Assembly: GCF_019429485.1 (NCBI RefSeq)
Contig: NZ_JAHXZN010000001.1
Span: 1,674,001-1,738,000 of the forward strand
Source: Sphingomonas citri
GTDB taxonomy: Bacteria > Pseudomonadota > Alphaproteobacteria > Sphingomonadales > Sphingomonadaceae
Length of the DNA stretch: 64,000 nt
Direction of reading: 5' to 3'
Made by a program: the position numbers and the translations under genes. Under the pieces are notes generated by a model. It saw only the letters and a list, made by a program, of their open reading frames with translations, had not been told where the DNA came from and did not search any database. This document shows positions 25,847 through 35,915 of the stretch, in pieces; positions within the stretch are counted from its first letter, which is position 1; each line of letters opens with the position of its first letter.

Positions 25847-27958
25847 TCACCCCGCCAGCAGCGCGCGCACCTTGCCCGCCAGTGCCTCCATCGCGAACGG
25901 CTTGGTGAGCAGCCCCATGTTGGGCGCGAGCTGCCCGCCGCCGATCACCGCATTCTCGGCGTAGCCGGTGATGAACAGCACCTTCAGCGCGGGCATCAGC
26001 GCCAGCGCGGCGTCGGCGACCTGGCGGCCGTTCATCTGGCCGGGCAGGCCGACGTCGGTCACCAGCAGGTCGGGCCGCGCGCCCGCGCCGAGCAGCCGCA
26101 GCGCCGCGGCGCCGTCGCCCGCCTCCAGCGTGGCATAGCCCAGCCCGGCAAGCACCTCGACCACCAGCATGCGGATCGTCGGCTCGTCGTCGACCACCAG
26201 CACCACCGGCGTGCCCTGCGCCGCCGGCGCCTGGTCGAGCGGCAGCGCCGCCTCCTCCTCGCCGCCGGCGTCGCCGTAATACCGCGGCAGATAGATGCAC
26301 AGGGTCGTCCCCTGCCCGACCTCGCTGTAGATCCGCGCCTGCCCGCCCGACTGGCGCGCGAAGCCGTAGATCATCGACAGGCCCAGCCCGGTGCCCTCGC
26401 CCAGCGGCTTGGTGGTGTAGAAGGGGTCGAAGGCGCGCGCCTGCACCTCGGGCGTCATGCCCGTGCCGGTGTCGCTGACGCAGAGCGAGAGATACTGGCC
26501 GGGCGGCAGGTCGCGCTCACGTCCCCCTCTCTCGTCGAGCCAGCGGTTGGCGGTCTCGATCGTGATCCGCCCGCCCTCGGGCATCGCGTCGCGCGCGTTG
26601 ATGCACAGGTTGAGCAGCGCGTTCTCGAGCTGGTTGGGGTCGACCAGCGCGTCCCACAGCCCGGCGGCGCCGACCACTTCCAGCGTGATCGCCGGCCCGA
26701 CGGTGCGGCGGACCAGATCCTCCATGTCGCTGACCAGCCGGTTGACGTCGGTCGGGCGCGGGTCGAGCGTCTGGCGGCGCGAGAAAGCGAGCAGCCGGTG
26801 AGTCAGCGCCGCCGCGCGCCGCGTCGCGCCCTGCGCCGCGGTGACGTAGCGATCGAGCTCGGCGACGCGGCCCTGCGCCACGCGCACCTGGATCATCTCC
26901 AGCGCGCCCGAGATGCCGGTGAGCAGATTGTTGAAGTCGTGCGCCAGCCCGCCGGTGAGCTGGCCCACCGCCTCCATCTTCTGCGCCTGGCGCAGCTGCT
27001 CCTCGGCGCGCATCAGCTCGGAGGTGCGCGCCTCCACCTCCTGCTCGAGATGCGCGGTGAGATCGGCCAGCTCCCGCTCGGCGCGGCGGCGCTCGACCGC
27101 GTCGCGTGTGCGCTCGGCCACCTCGCGAACGAACGCCTGTTCCTCGTCGGTCCATCGACGCGGGTGCGCGTGGTTGAGGTACAACAGCGCGACGAAGCCG
27201 CCCTGCTCGGTCACCGGCATGTTGATGAACGACATGGCGGCGAGCTGGCGCAGCCCCTCCGCGGTGTCGCGCGTACGCGGGTCGAGCCGCACGTCCTCGA
27301 TCGCGACGGTGACGCCGCGCTTCAGATCCTCGATGTACGAGCCATAGTCGCGGAAGTGCAGTACCGCGGGCAGCGGATCGATGCCCGGCCCGCAGAAGGC
27401 GCGTTCGGTGGTGATCGTCTCCGCCGCCGCGTCGACGACGCCATAGCCGGCGCGGCTGACGTCGAGGGCGCGGCCCAGCACCTTGGCGGCGGCGAGCGCG
27501 AGGTCGCCGGCGTCGCCGGGCTCGCGCAGCCGGTCGCCCAGCTCGACCAGCGCGGCGAGGCGCAGCTCGGCGCGCTTGCGCTGGTCGATGTCGAAGCTGA
27601 CGCCGGGGAAGTGGACCGGCGCGCCCTCGGCATCGCGGTCGACTCGCCCCTGCGCCGCGACCCAGCGCGTCCGTCCGTCCGCGTCGACGAGGCGGTACTC
27701 GGCCTCGAACGGCGCACCGCTGGCGATGCTGTGATCGATCGCCTCACGCACGCGCGGCAGGTCGTCGGGATGGATGCCGCCGAAGAAGTCGGCGATCGGC
27801 GCGCCGTCGCGCGCCAGCTCGGGGGCGACGCCGTACAGCGCGGCGAAGCCGATATCGGAGGTGACGCGATCGGCGCGGATGTCCCAGTCCCAGCGCCCGA
27901 TGCTGGGCGCCTCGGCGGGCGCGCGTGGGCGCGGCGTCGATACGGGTGGTTGGGTCAT
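25847..27958 (-). CDS. PAS-GAF hybrid histidine kinase with C-terminal receiver
   Basis: A 703-residue soluble hybrid kinase. A PAS/PAC domain (about residues 25-145, HPDDLPRV) is followed by a GAF domain (about 150-310). The HisKA box has its His in [13 protein letters not shown]. The HATPase domain has [20 protein letters not shown] and [10 protein letters not shown] receiver at about 585-700 has DDEP and the phospho-acceptor in [10 protein letters not shown]. It resembles cytoplasmic kinases with a FixL/NtrB-like core. ATG at 27958; divergent from the RNA helicase, with 262 bp between. No cognate regulator is adjacent. Confidence 0.88.
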   Translation of the reverse strand: MTQPPVSTPRPRAPAEAPSIGRWDWDIRADRVTSDIGFAALYGVAPELARDGAPIADFFGGIHPDDLPRVREAIDHSIASGAPFEAEYRLVDADGRTRWVAAQGRVDRDAEGAPVHFPGVSFDIDQRKRAELRLAALVELGDRLREPGDAGDLALAAAKVLGRALDVSRAGYGVVDAAAETITTERAFCGPGIDPLPAVLHFRDYGSYIEDLKRGVTVAIEDVRLDPRTRDTAEGLRQLAAMSFINMPVTEQGGFVALLYLNHAHPRRWTDEEQAFVREVAERTRDAVERRRAERELADLTAHLEQEVEARTSELMRAEEQLRQAQKMEAVGQLTGGLAHDFNNLLTGISGALEMIQVRVAQGRVAELDRYVTAAQGATRRAAALTHRLLAFSRRQTLDPRPTDVNRLVSDMEDLVRRTVGPAITLEVVGAAGLWDALVDPNQLENALLNLCINARDAMPEGGRITIETANRWLDERGGRERDLPPGQYLSLCVSDTGTGMTPEVQARAFDPFYTTKPLGEGTGLGLSMIYGFARQSGGQARIYSEVGQGTTLCIYLPRYYGDAGGEEEAALPLDQAPAAQGTPVVLVVDDEPTIRMLVVEVLAGLGYATLEAGDGAAALRLLGAGARPDLLVTDVGLPGQMNGRQVADAALALMPALKVLFITGYAENAVIGGGQLAPNMGLLTKPFAMEALAGKVRALLAG

Positions 27959-28220
27959 GTCAGAGAGGCTGCTCGGGGAAGGTCACCCCCGTCCAAACAC
28001 CATCATGGGCCAGGGGTTCAACGCCGCGACCTTGACTTTTTGCTGCACCTGCGCCATCTGCGCCGCATCGAGACGTATGCAGCGTGATCGGGCCCTCGCG
28101 GGTTCAGGCTCCGTCCCGGTTGTTGTTTCAGGGCTTCCCAAGTCACGCGGGGCGTCATTCTCCCCCCGCCACCCGTGCGTCCCCGTGGCGCGCGGTGGGC
28201 CTGTTTCGCAGGATTCTCAC

Positions 28221-29618
28221 ATGTCATTCTCCCATCTCGGCCTGGCCGAGCCGCTCGTCCGCGCGCTCGAGGCCAAGGGCTATAGCGAGCCCACCCCCAT
28301 TCAGCGCGACAGCATCCCGCTGCTGCTCGAGGGCAAGGACCTGCTCGGCATCGCGCAGACCGGCACCGGCAAGACCGCGGCGTTCGTGCTGCCGTCGATC
28401 CAGCGCCTGTCCGAGGCGAACAAGCGCGTGCTGCCGACGCACTGCCGCATGCTGGTGCTGGCGCCGACGCGCGAGCTCGCCAGCCAGATCGCCGAGTCGG
28501 CGCGCGGCTACGGCCAGTTCTCCAAGATGTCGGTGGCGACCGTGTTCGGCGGCACCAGCATCGCCAAGAACCGCAACGACGTCGCGCGCGGCGTCGATAT
28601 CCTTGTCGCCACGCCGGGTCGCCTGATCGACGTGATCGAGCAGGGCTTCCTCAACCTGTCGATGCTCGAGATCCTGGTGCTCGACGAGGCCGACCAGATG
28701 CTCGACCTCGGCTTCATCCACGCGCTCAAGAAGATCGTGCGCATGCTGCCGCGCAAGCGCCAGTCGCTGTTCTTCTCGGCGACGATGCCGCCGTCGATCC
28801 GCCAGCTCGCCGACCAGTTCCTGACCGATCCGGCGACCGTCTCGGTGGTGCCGCAGTCGACCACCGCGGAGCGCGTCGACCAGTCGGTGATCTTCTGCAA
28901 CCAGACCGAGAAGCAGGCGCTGCTCACCATCCTGTTGCGCGAGACCAAGATCGACCGCGCGCTGGTGTTCACGCGCACCAAGCACGGCGCCGACCGCGTC
29001 GTGAAGTTGCTCGCGGGCAACGGCATCGCCGCCAACGCGATCCACGGCAACAAGTCGCAGCCGCAGCGCGAGCGCGCTTTGGCGGCGTTCAAGGCGGGCG
29101 AGGTGCCGATCCTGGTCGCCACCGACATCGCCGCGCGCGGCATCGACGTCTCGGGGGTGAGCCATGTGTTCAACTTCGAGCTGCCCAACGTGCCCGAGCA
29201 GTATGTCCATCGCATCGGCCGCACCGCGCGCGCCGGGCGCAGCGGCGAGGCGATCGCCTTCTGCGCGGACGACGAGCGGCCCTACCTCAAGGACATCGAG
29301 AAGCTGACCCGCCAGAAGGTCACCCAGGCCGCGCTGCCCGAGGACTTCCTGCGCCGCGCCGAGCAGCTCAAGAGCGAGCGCGTAAAGGCGATCGGCGCGG
29401 ACCCCGCGCCGCGCGAGGACCGTCCGCGCGGCGGGCGCCCGCCGGCGCGCCCCAAGGCGACGCATGCGCCGCGCCCGACCGCGGGTTCGCCGCAGGGCCG
29501 CAACTACGCCAACGCGAGCGCCGGTCCGGCGGGTGGCAACGGCGGCGGCAACCGCCGTCGTCGCGGCGGCCGCGGCCGGGGTGCCGGCGGCGGTGCGGGA
29601 GCGCCCGCGGGCCGGTGA
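28221..29618 (+). CDS. DEAD-box ATP-dependent RNA helicase
   Basis: A 465-residue RhlE-type helicase. The Q-motif is EPTPIQRDSIPLL, Walker A AQTGTGKTAAF, DEAD box VLDEADQML, SAT motif FFSATMP, and motif VI YVHRIGRTARAG. The C-terminal 90 residues are a basic Arg/Gly/Pro-rich tail (ending NRRRRGGRGRG), typical of RNA binding. It unwinds structured RNA during ribosome assembly or cold adaptation. ATG at 28221 after CGCAGGATTCTCAC; the upstream 262 bp could hold a long leader, and a weak TTGACT lies at 28032. Confidence 0.92.
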   Translation: MSFSHLGLAEPLVRALEAKGYSEPTPIQRDSIPLLLEGKDLLGIAQTGTGKTAAFVLPSIQRLSEANKRVLPTHCRMLVLAPTRELASQIAESARGYGQFSKMSVATVFGGTSIAKNRNDVARGVDILVATPGRLIDVIEQGFLNLSMLEILVLDEADQMLDLGFIHALKKIVRMLPRKRQSLFFSATMPPSIRQLADQFLTDPATVSVVPQSTTAERVDQSVIFCNQTEKQALLTILLRETKIDRALVFTRTKHGADRVVKLLAGNGIAANAIHGNKSQPQRERALAAFKAGEVPILVATDIAARGIDVSGVSHVFNFELPNVPEQYVHRIGRTARAGRSGEAIAFCADDERPYLKDIEKLTRQKVTQAALPEDFLRRAEQLKSERVKAIGADPAPREDRPRGGRPPARPKATHAPRPTAGSPQGRNYANASAGPAGGNGGGNRRRRGGRGRGAGGGAGAPAGR

Positions 29619-29650
29619 GGCGAAAGTGACGTTCTGAGAGGTGAGTCGAT

Positions 29651-29849
29651 CATCCCCTGCGAGGGGAGTGCGGGCTTTGGCTTGCCCCTCAGCAAGCCAA
29701 GATCGTGTCCGGGGGACACGATCTCGCCCGCACTGGCAGGCCGAACGCCTGACGAAGGAGCGATCCGGCCGGTGAACGTCGACGGACTCACCAGCGGCGA
29801 TACCCCTCCGTCGCGCTACGCGCGCCACCTCCCCTTGCAGGGGAGGATT
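29651..29849. repeat. Long mosaic intergenic repeat (CTCCCCTGCAAGGGGAG family), copy 1
   Basis: It is bounded by CATCCCCTGCGAGGGGAG on the left and CTCCCCTTGCAGGGGAGGAT on the right, ending at 29849. It encloses GGCAGGCCGAACGCCTGACGAA and CGATACCCCTCCGTCGCG. A side palindrome (ATCGTGTCCGGGGGACACGAT) is present near 29701. The same outer and inner modules recur at four other places in the window. Confidence 0.75.
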
Positions 29850-29869
29850 CATGAAGGTGCCCGCTCCCG

Positions 29870-30466
29870 CTATTTCGCCGCTTTGCGCAGCGCCAGCCGC
29901 ACCAGCGCGTCGAGCCCGGCGCTCGCGCCCAGCTCCTCTTCCGCTGCGGCGACCGCGGCGCTCGCCTCGGCGGGGCGGAAGCCGAGGTTGAGCAGCGCCG
30001 ACACCGCGTCGGCGCTCGCCCCCGCGGGCACCACCTGCGCCGCCGCGGCGGGGCCGAGCGCCACGCCGCCGACCTTGTCCTTGAGCTCGCGCACGATCCG
30101 CTCGGCCAATTTCGGGCCGACGCCGTTGGCGCGCGCGACCGTCGCTTTGTCCTGCGCCATCACCGCGCGGCTGAGATCGTTGGGCTCGAGCGCCGAGAGG
30201 ATCGCCAGCGCGACGCGCGCGCCCACCCCCTGCACGCCGGTGAGCAGCCGGAACCAGTCGCGCTCGGCCGCGCTGGCGAAGCCGACCAGCCGCAGGAAAT
30301 CCTCGCCCACCAGCAGCTCGGTGTGGACGAGGCAGGCCTCGCCCGCGGGCGGCAGCGCCGCGAGCGTCCGCGCCGAGGCGCCGACGAGATAGCCGACCCC
30401 CGCGACCTCGATCACCGCGTGGTCGATCCCGGTCGACGCGACCAGCCCCTTGAGATGCGCGATCAT
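29870..30466 (-). CDS. ruvA: Holliday junction DNA helicase subunit RuvA
   Basis: A 198-residue protein, the normal RuvA length. Domain I ([23 protein letters not shown]) is the OB fold; domain II carries the two helix-hairpin-helix motifs ([18 protein letters not shown] and [16 protein letters not shown]); domain III ([17 protein letters not shown]) contacts RuvB. It binds four-way junctions and loads RuvB. The ATG at 30466 is the conserved start; further upstream frame is non-coding. ruvB and ruvC are not seen beside it in this window. Confidence 0.93.
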   Translation of the reverse strand: MIAHLKGLVASTGIDHAVIEVAGVGYLVGASARTLAALPPAGEACLVHTELLVGEDFLRLVGFASAAERDWFRLLTGVQGVGARVALAILSALEPNDLSRAVMAQDKATVARANGVGPKLAERIVRELKDKVGGVALGPAAAAQVVPAGASADAVSALLNLGFRPAEASAAVAAAEEELGASAGLDALVRLALRKAAK

Positions 30467-30571
30467 GCGCGCGGCGTTAGGCGATGCCGGGCCAGCCGTC
30501 GATGGGGGTGACGATCGACCGCTCCCTCGGTCGGCTCCAAGGGGCCGATCGCGCCCCACGTTCTCCCACCA

Positions 30572-30669
30572 CCGTCATCCCGGACTTGGTCCGGGATCCA
30601 CTCGTCCGCATGAGCGACGCCTCTTGCGTATGCGGCACGGTGGATCCCGGAACAGGTCCGGGACGACGG
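30572..30669. repeat. REPIN-like inverted pair (CATCCCGGAC family)
   Basis: The left arm CCGTCATCCCGGACTTGGTC plus CGGGATCCA starts at 30572. The right arm, GTGGATCCCGGAACAGGTCC plus GGGACGACGG, is its near reverse complement and ends at 30669. It lies between ruvA and the TonB receptor gene, 23 bp beyond the receptor stop. Confidence 0.8.
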
Positions 30670-30692
30670 AGCGAGAGAGACGGTCGCCCCCC

Positions 30693-33167
30693 TCAGAAGC
30701 CCGCGGTGATGGTGGCGAACACCTGACGCGGCGCGACCGGGAAGAAATTGTACGTCCCGCTCGCGGCGCCGATGCTGATCGTGCTGGCGCCGCGCTGGTC
30801 GGTGATGTTGGTGACGTTGAGGCTCACCCCCAGCTTCTTCGCCAGCCCCTCGCCCGACAGCGGCATGTCGAAGCCGACGCGGCCGGACAGCGTGAAATAG
30901 CCCTTCACGCTCAAATCGTTGGTATAAGTGGCGTAGCGCTTGCCGATATAGTCGCCGATCAGCTGCAGCTCGACGCCGTCGGTGCGCAGCGTGGCCACCG
31001 TCTTGTTGAGCCACTCGGGCGAGCCCGGCACCTTCTTACCCGCGGTCGGCACCACCGTCTGCGCCGCGCCGACGGTGTAATCATTGTCGTAGCGCGAGTT
31101 GTTGTACGAGACCGCGTTGTACAGCGAGACCGTGTCGCCGAAGCGCAGCGTGCCGGCGACGTCGACGCCATCGGTGGTCACGCTGCCGACGTTGGCGAGG
31201 ATGGTCGCGCCGCTCGCCACCGCGCTGATCGTCTGGGTCGGGCTGACGCCCAGCAGCCGGTTCGAGAAATCGACGTGATAATAGCTGATCTGGCCCTCGA
31301 AGCCGGTGATCGGGCCGAGAGCGAGCGCGCGGCGGGTGCGCACGCCGCCCTCGTAGGTCCAGCTCGTCTCGGGCTTGGTCTGATCCTTGAACGCTTCGAA
31401 CAGCGTCTGGCTGCCCAGCGCGAAGGGCGACAGGCCCGCCGCCGCGCTCGTCTGGAACTGGCGGATGTTCTTCTGCGCGTTGACGAACACCTGCTCGCTC
31501 GCGGTGACGTCCCAGAGCACGCCCGCCTGGGGCAGGAACCATTCGTCGGTGTTGAGGCGACCGACCGGCAGTTCGCGCGAGCCGGTGAACGAGCCCGGGA
31601 TCGGCTGCACCGGCACCGCCTGGCGCGCCTTCTGGAAGGTGCTCTTGAAGCCCGCCTGCACCAGCAATGTCGGCACGACCTGCCACGCGTCCTGGATATG
31701 CGTCTGGATCTCCTCGACGCGCACCTCGCTGCCGTACTGCGTGATCAGCGGGTCGGCGTAGCTGTTGGGACGGCGGTAGACCGAGCTGGGGTCGTTGATG
31801 TCGAAGGCGTACCAGCGGCGATAGCTCGATGAGCTCTGCCGCTCGTACCAGCCGCCCAGCTCGATCTGATGGTTGCCGAGCTCGATCTTGAGCGTCGACA
31901 GGCCGCCGTAGCGATCGATGCGATATTCGGTGGTGCGCGTCGCCAGCCCTGAATTGCCGAAGATCGTCGACAGCCGCGCGAGGTTGGTCGGCGAGGTCGG
32001 GCTGCTGCCGGCCGCGCCCGGGTAATAATAAGAGAACAGCAGCGGCAGGCCGGCGGCGGTGATCGGGCCCGCGATGATGCCGACGCCGTCATTGTGGTGG
32101 AAATACACCTGGTTCGACCAGGTCACCCGGTCGGTGGCGCGCCAGTCGTATTTGGCGTAGCCGAGATAGTCGGTGCGCAGCGCGCCGCCGTAATAGTTGC
32201 TGTAGTTGCTGCCCGCCGCGGCATAGCTGGGCGCGCCGTTATAGGCATATTGATTGTTGAAATACTTCAGCGTGTTGGCCAGGTCCGAGTAGAGGAACGG
32301 CCGGATATAGGGCTGGAACGCCTGGTTGGCCGCGACCACGGTGGCGTCTTCGTTGGGCTCGGTCTTGTCCGAATAAGCGAAATAGGCGGTCAGCTTGCCG
32401 TGGCTGTCGTCGTGCACCAGCTTGGCATTGCCCTGCCAGCCGTTCTGGTAACCGTTGAAGTCCCACGCCCGCGCGCGCTGGCGCACGCCCGAGACATAGA
32501 GCCGCGTGTTCTGCCCGATGTCGCCGCTGTCGAGGCGGAGATAGGAGCGTGTCGCCTGGTAGCTGCCGACGGTCTGCGCCGCGGTGAGGCCGAAGTCGGC
32601 GCGCGGGTCGCTCGAGAAGGTGTCAATCGTGCCGCCGAGATTGCTGGTCGAGGCAGTGCCGAGGTCACCCGCGCCCGAGGCCAGCGTGACGCGGCCGACG
32701 TTCTCCGAGATGATCGCGCGCTGCGGGCTCAGCCCGTTGTAATTGCCGTATTGCTGATCGCCGAGCGGGACGCCGTCGAGCGTGTAGCCGAGCTGCTGCG
32801 CGTTGAAGCCGTGGATGAAGAGCGAGATGTTCTGCTCGTTGTTGCCCCACGGATCGGCGGTCAGATAGGTGACGCCGGGCAGCGTCTGCAGCGCCTTGAG
32901 CGGGCTGATGCCGGGCAGGATCTTCTGGATCTCGACGTTGCCGATCTGCGTGACCGAGCGGGTCACCGCGCCGGTGACGACGACGTCGGTGGCGGCGTCG
33001 GTCGCCGCCTGGTCCGCTTCGGTACCGGGCGCCGGGTCCGCGGGCGCGGCGGCGGTCGCGGGCGCGACGCCCGTGCCGTCGCGCACGATCTGCGAGTCCT
33101 GCGCCGCGGCAGGCGCCACCGGAAGGGCAAGCGCGGCCGCGCCTGCGAGCAGCATGGTACGGTTCAT
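30693..33167 (-). CDS. TonB-dependent outer-membrane receptor
   Basis: An 824-residue receptor with a signal peptide (MNRTMLLAGAAALALPVAPAAAQ). An Asp/Ala-rich linker leads to a plug domain (VVVTGAVTRSVTQIGN, LQTLPGVTYLTAD, SLFIHGFNAQQLGYTLDGVPLGDQ), then a 22-strand barrel ending in the aromatic terminal strand FATITAGF. Such receptors import siderophores, vitamin B12 or oligosaccharides using TonB energy. The usual TonB box is not obvious and no ligand-specific neighbour is present, so the substrate is unknown. Confidence 0.9.
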   Translation of the reverse strand: MNRTMLLAGAAALALPVAPAAAQDSQIVRDGTGVAPATAAAPADPAPGTEADQAATDAATDVVVTGAVTRSVTQIGNVEIQKILPGISPLKALQTLPGVTYLTADPWGNNEQNISLFIHGFNAQQLGYTLDGVPLGDQQYGNYNGLSPQRAIISENVGRVTLASGAGDLGTASTSNLGGTIDTFSSDPRADFGLTAAQTVGSYQATRSYLRLDSGDIGQNTRLYVSGVRQRARAWDFNGYQNGWQGNAKLVHDDSHGKLTAYFAYSDKTEPNEDATVVAANQAFQPYIRPFLYSDLANTLKYFNNQYAYNGAPSYAAAGSNYSNYYGGALRTDYLGYAKYDWRATDRVTWSNQVYFHHNDGVGIIAGPITAAGLPLLFSYYYPGAAGSSPTSPTNLARLSTIFGNSGLATRTTEYRIDRYGGLSTLKIELGNHQIELGGWYERQSSSSYRRWYAFDINDPSSVYRRPNSYADPLITQYGSEVRVEEIQTHIQDAWQVVPTLLVQAGFKSTFQKARQAVPVQPIPGSFTGSRELPVGRLNTDEWFLPQAGVLWDVTASEQVFVNAQKNIRQFQTSAAAGLSPFALGSQTLFEAFKDQTKPETSWTYEGGVRTRRALALGPITGFEGQISYYHVDFSNRLLGVSPTQTISAVASGATILANVGSVTTDGVDVAGTLRFGDTVSLYNAVSYNNSRYDNDYTVGAAQTVVPTAGKKVPGSPEWLNKTVATLRTDGVELQLIGDYIGKRYATYTNDLSVKGYFTLSGRVGFDMPLSGEGLAKKLGVSLNVTNITDQRGASTISIGAASGTYNFFPVAPRQVFATITAGF

Positions 33168-33498
33168 GTGATCGTTCCCCAGCAGGCGCTGATCCGCCCG
33201 TCTGTGGCGCGCTGTGGGAGCGTCATCTTGCGGCGCGATGACGTTACTGGGTCAGTTCAATGACATGCGGGGGGAGGTGAGTGGGGCAATGGCTCTCTCT
33301 CGTCCCTAGCTCTTGGAGACGGTACGAAAGTGCGGGCTGGCCGCATCAAGATCCTCCCCTGCAAGGGGCGGTGGCAGGCCGCAGGCCTGACGGAGGGGTG
33401 ACCCGGCCGGCGAGGGTCGCTGGAGTCACTACCGGGGACGCCCCTCCGTCAGCGATGCGCGCTGCCACCTCCCCTTCCAGGGGAGGATTGAGCCTCCC
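33168..33498. other. Non-coding stretch between TonB receptor and adenosine kinase
   Basis: These 331 bases contain the upstream region of the leftward TonB receptor (33168 to about 33300) and a copy of the long mosaic repeat (33351-33489). No gene is supported. Confidence 0.6.
33351..33489. repeat. Long mosaic intergenic repeat, copy 2
   Basis: It runs from ATCCTCCCCTGCAAGGGGCG to CTCCCCTTCCAGGGGAGGAT, with the internal modules GGCAGGCCGCAGGCCTGACG (itself palindromic) and CGCCCCTCCGTCAGCG. It is the most compact and regular copy in the window. Confidence 0.75.
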
Positions 33499-34491
33499 TC
33501 ACACCGAAGCGGTGATCGCCTTCAGGTCGACGATCGGGCGCGCGCCGAAATGCTGGATCACCTCGGCGGCGCAGATCGCGCCCAGCGTCAGCGATGCCTC
33601 GAGCGACTTGCCGCGCGCCTGGCCGAACAGGAAGCCCGCCGCGAAAAGGTCGCCCGCGCCGGTGGTGTCGACCACCTTGTCGATCGGCTGCGCCGGCACC
33701 GTCACGCGCTCGTCGCCCGCGATCGCGGTGGCGCCGCGCTCGCTCAGCGTGACGACGACCAACGGCACCTTCTCCCTCACCGCCGCGATCGCCGCCTCGA
33801 CGTCGCCCGTCTCGGTCAGCGACATGATCTCCGCCTCGTTCGCGAACAGCAGGTCGATCAGCCCGGCGTCGATCAGCTCGTGGAAGGCGGCGCGGTGGCG
33901 GTCGATCACGAACTCGGCGGAAAGGGTGAAGGCCACCTTGCGCCCCGCCGCGCGCGCGACGTCGATCGCGGCGCGCATCGCCGCGCGCGGCTCCTCCGGA
34001 TCCCACAGATAGCCCTCGAGATAGAGGTAGCGCGCGTCCGCGATCAGCGCGCGGTCCAGCGCCGCCTCGGGCAAATAGTGCGAGGCGCCGAGGAAGGTGT
34101 TCATCGTGCGCTGCCCGTCGGGCGTGACGAAGATCAGGCAGCGGCCGGTGGTCGGCGCGCCGGCGCGCGCGGCGGTGTCGAAGCGGATGCCCGCGGCGCG
34201 GATGTCGTGCGCGAAGACGTCGCCGAGCTGGTCGTCGGCGACCTGGCCGATGAAGGCGCAGGACGCGCCCAGCGCCGCCATGCCTGCGATCGTGTTCGCC
34301 GCCGAGCCGCCCGACACTTCCTGCCCCGGCCCCATCTTGGCGTACAGCGAGTCCGCTTCCTCGGGCGAGAAGACCAGTGCCATCGCTCCCTTGGTCATGC
34401 CGTTCTCGGCGACGAAGGTGTCGCTCGCGGGCGAGAGGATGTCGACGATGGCGTTGCCGATCGCGACGACGTCGTAACGGGGTTCGGTCAA
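33499..34491 (-). CDS. Adenosine kinase-like PfkB-family sugar kinase
   Basis: A 330-residue ribokinase/PfkB-family kinase. Signature 1 is VSGGSAANTIAGMAALGA, and the ATP/anion-hole motif with the catalytic Asp is DTTGAGDLFAAGFLFG. The overall layout (VVAIGNAIVDIL at the N-terminus) matches bacterial proteins annotated as adenosine kinase, which convert adenosine to AMP in purine salvage. Substrate specificity among PfkB kinases is hard to read from sequence. Leftward and monocistronic, divergent from the EI24 gene with 89 bp between. Confidence 0.85.
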   Translation of the reverse strand: MTEPRYDVVAIGNAIVDILSPASDTFVAENGMTKGAMALVFSPEEADSLYAKMGPGQEVSGGSAANTIAGMAALGASCAFIGQVADDQLGDVFAHDIRAAGIRFDTAARAGAPTTGRCLIFVTPDGQRTMNTFLGASHYLPEAALDRALIADARYLYLEGYLWDPEEPRAAMRAAIDVARAAGRKVAFTLSAEFVIDRHRAAFHELIDAGLIDLLFANEAEIMSLTETGDVEAAIAAVREKVPLVVVTLSERGATAIAGDERVTVPAQPIDKVVDTTGAGDLFAAGFLFGQARGKSLEASLTLGAICAAEVIQHFGARPIVDLKAITASV

Positions 34492-34580
34492 GGGGAAGAT
34501 CCTGCTGTCCGGGAAAGCGCCCGCCTATCCGCCGCCCGCGGCTTGCGCAACCGCGGCGCAGGGCGCATCGCTGCGCGACG

Positions 34581-35249
34581 ATGCTGCGCGCGCTGCTGCT
34601 CTCGATCGGTCAGCTCGGCGACCCGCCGGTGCTGCGCGTGCTGGCGCAGTCGCTGGCGGTGACGCTCGCGCTGTTCGCGGCGCTGGCGCTCGGCCTGTGG
34701 TGGCTGGTCGACGCCGCCTTGGCGGGTTGGGCCTATCACGGCGCGATGGCGGGGCTGGCAGCGGCGGTGGTGACAGCGCTGGCCTTCTGGCTGCTGTTCC
34801 GCGCGATCGCGATCCTGGTGGTCGGGCTGTTCGCCGACCGCATCGTCGCGGCGGTCGAGCGGCGCCACTATCCCGCGGCGGCGACGGAAGCGCGCGACGT
34901 GCCCCTGGCACGCGGGCTGACGATGGGCCTCGGCTCGGCGACGCGCTTCGTCCTGGTCAACCTGCTGCTGCTGCCGGTCTATCTCGCGCTGCTGGTCACC
35001 GGGATCGGCACCGCGGCGCTGTTCTTCCTGGTCAACGCGTGGCTGCTCGGGCGCGACCTCGGCGACATGGTGGCGGCGCGCCACCTGCCGCGCGCGGCGA
35101 TGCGAGACTGGCGCGCGGCGACCGGCGGACGGCGCCTCGTGCTGGGGCTTGCCGGCACCACGCTGTTCGTGGTTCCGCTGCTCAACGTCCTCGCCCCCGT
35201 GCTCGGCGCGGCGATGGCGACGCACCTGTACCACGGAGCCCGTCGATGA
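34581..35249 (+). CDS. EI24/CysZ-like integral membrane protein
   Basis: A 222-residue protein with about four to five hydrophobic helices (VTLALFAALALGLWWLV, MAGLAAAVVTALAFWLL, FVLVNLLLLPVYLALL and a C-terminal pair). The LLFRAIAILVVGLFADRIVAAVE and AWLLGRDLGDMVAARHL segments are typical of the EI24/CysZ family, some members of which transport sulfate. The ATG at 34581 gives the usual length; the frame further upstream overlaps the divergent kinase gene. Its stop overlaps the start of the lipoprotein gene (ATGA, 35246-35249). Confidence 0.8.
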   Translation: MLRALLLSIGQLGDPPVLRVLAQSLAVTLALFAALALGLWWLVDAALAGWAYHGAMAGLAAAVVTALAFWLLFRAIAILVVGLFADRIVAAVERRHYPAAATEARDVPLARGLTMGLGSATRFVLVNLLLLPVYLALLVTGIGTAALFFLVNAWLLGRDLGDMVAARHLPRAAMRDWRAATGGRRLVLGLAGTTLFVVPLLNVLAPVLGAAMATHLYHGARR

Positions 35250-35626
35250 TCCCGTCCCGCCGTGTCGCCGCGCTGCTCCCCGCGCTCGCGATCGCCGGTT
35301 GTACCGCGACGGCGCCCGCCACCGCGCCGCGGCCGCAGCCGGTCGCGGCGGCGCTGCCCAGCGTGGGGCTGGAGAGCGTCATCGGGCAGGACGCCACCGC
35401 GCTGGTGCGCAGCTTCGGCCCGCCCGACGCCGACGTCCGTGAGGGCACCGCCCGCAAGCTGCAATTCTCCAGCGCGATCTGCATCCTCGACGCCTATCTC
35501 TACCCGCCCAGCGGGGGCAGCGGCGAGGCCAAGGTGACCTGGGTCGACTCGCGCCAGCGCGACGGCCGCTCGATCGACCGCGCCAGTTGCGTGGCGGCAC
35601 TGGCGCGACGCGACGGGGGGAAATAG
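35246..35626 (+). CDS. Small lipoprotein of unknown function
   Basis: A 126-residue protein with a short signal sequence and lipobox (LPALAIAGC), so the mature N-terminal Cys is expected to be lipidated. After a Pro/Ala-rich spacer, a compact domain reads SVIGQDATALVRSFGPPDADVREG and AICILDAYLYPP; the DATALVRSFG-PD pattern resembles small outer-membrane SmpA/BamE-like folds, but I cannot assign it. Translationally coupled to the EI24 gene by a 4-nt overlap. Confidence 0.75.
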   Translation: MIPSRRVAALLPALAIAGCTATAPATAPRPQPVAAALPSVGLESVIGQDATALVRSFGPPDADVREGTARKLQFSSAICILDAYLYPPSGGSGEAKVTWVDSRQRDGRSIDRASCVAALARRDGGK

Positions 35627-35685
35627 CGCGGGTCGGTCGTAGAGCGCGAGAGCTAGGGCTTACCTCACCCTTGCGGCGCAAGCAG

Positions 35686-35820
35686 ATCCTCCCCGGTACG
35701 GGGGGTGGATCAGCCGCAGGCTGGTGGAGGGGGGCTTCAGCAGGCGCTGCGCTGCGGGGAGAGCCCCCTCCACCCCCGACCTTCGGCCGGCGCCCCCCTC
35801 CCCGCCAAGCGGGGAGGATC
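35686..35820. repeat. Long mosaic intergenic repeat, copy 3
   Basis: It runs from ATCCTCCCCGGTACGGGG to CCCGCCAAGCGGGGAGGAT and contains the module GGATCAGCCGCAGGCTGGTG plus GAGGGGGGCTT and its complement-like CCCCTCCACCCCCG. It fills most of the gap between the lipoprotein gene and the ABC ATPase gene. Confidence 0.7.
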
Positions 35821-35915
35821 GGTCTGGAGCACGCACGCGCGCGAGCAGCCATCCCTTCCCCGCTGGCCCTGGCGCGCGCGCTCGCCTAGGCTCGGCCGCG
35901 ACAAGGGGGCGTCGG

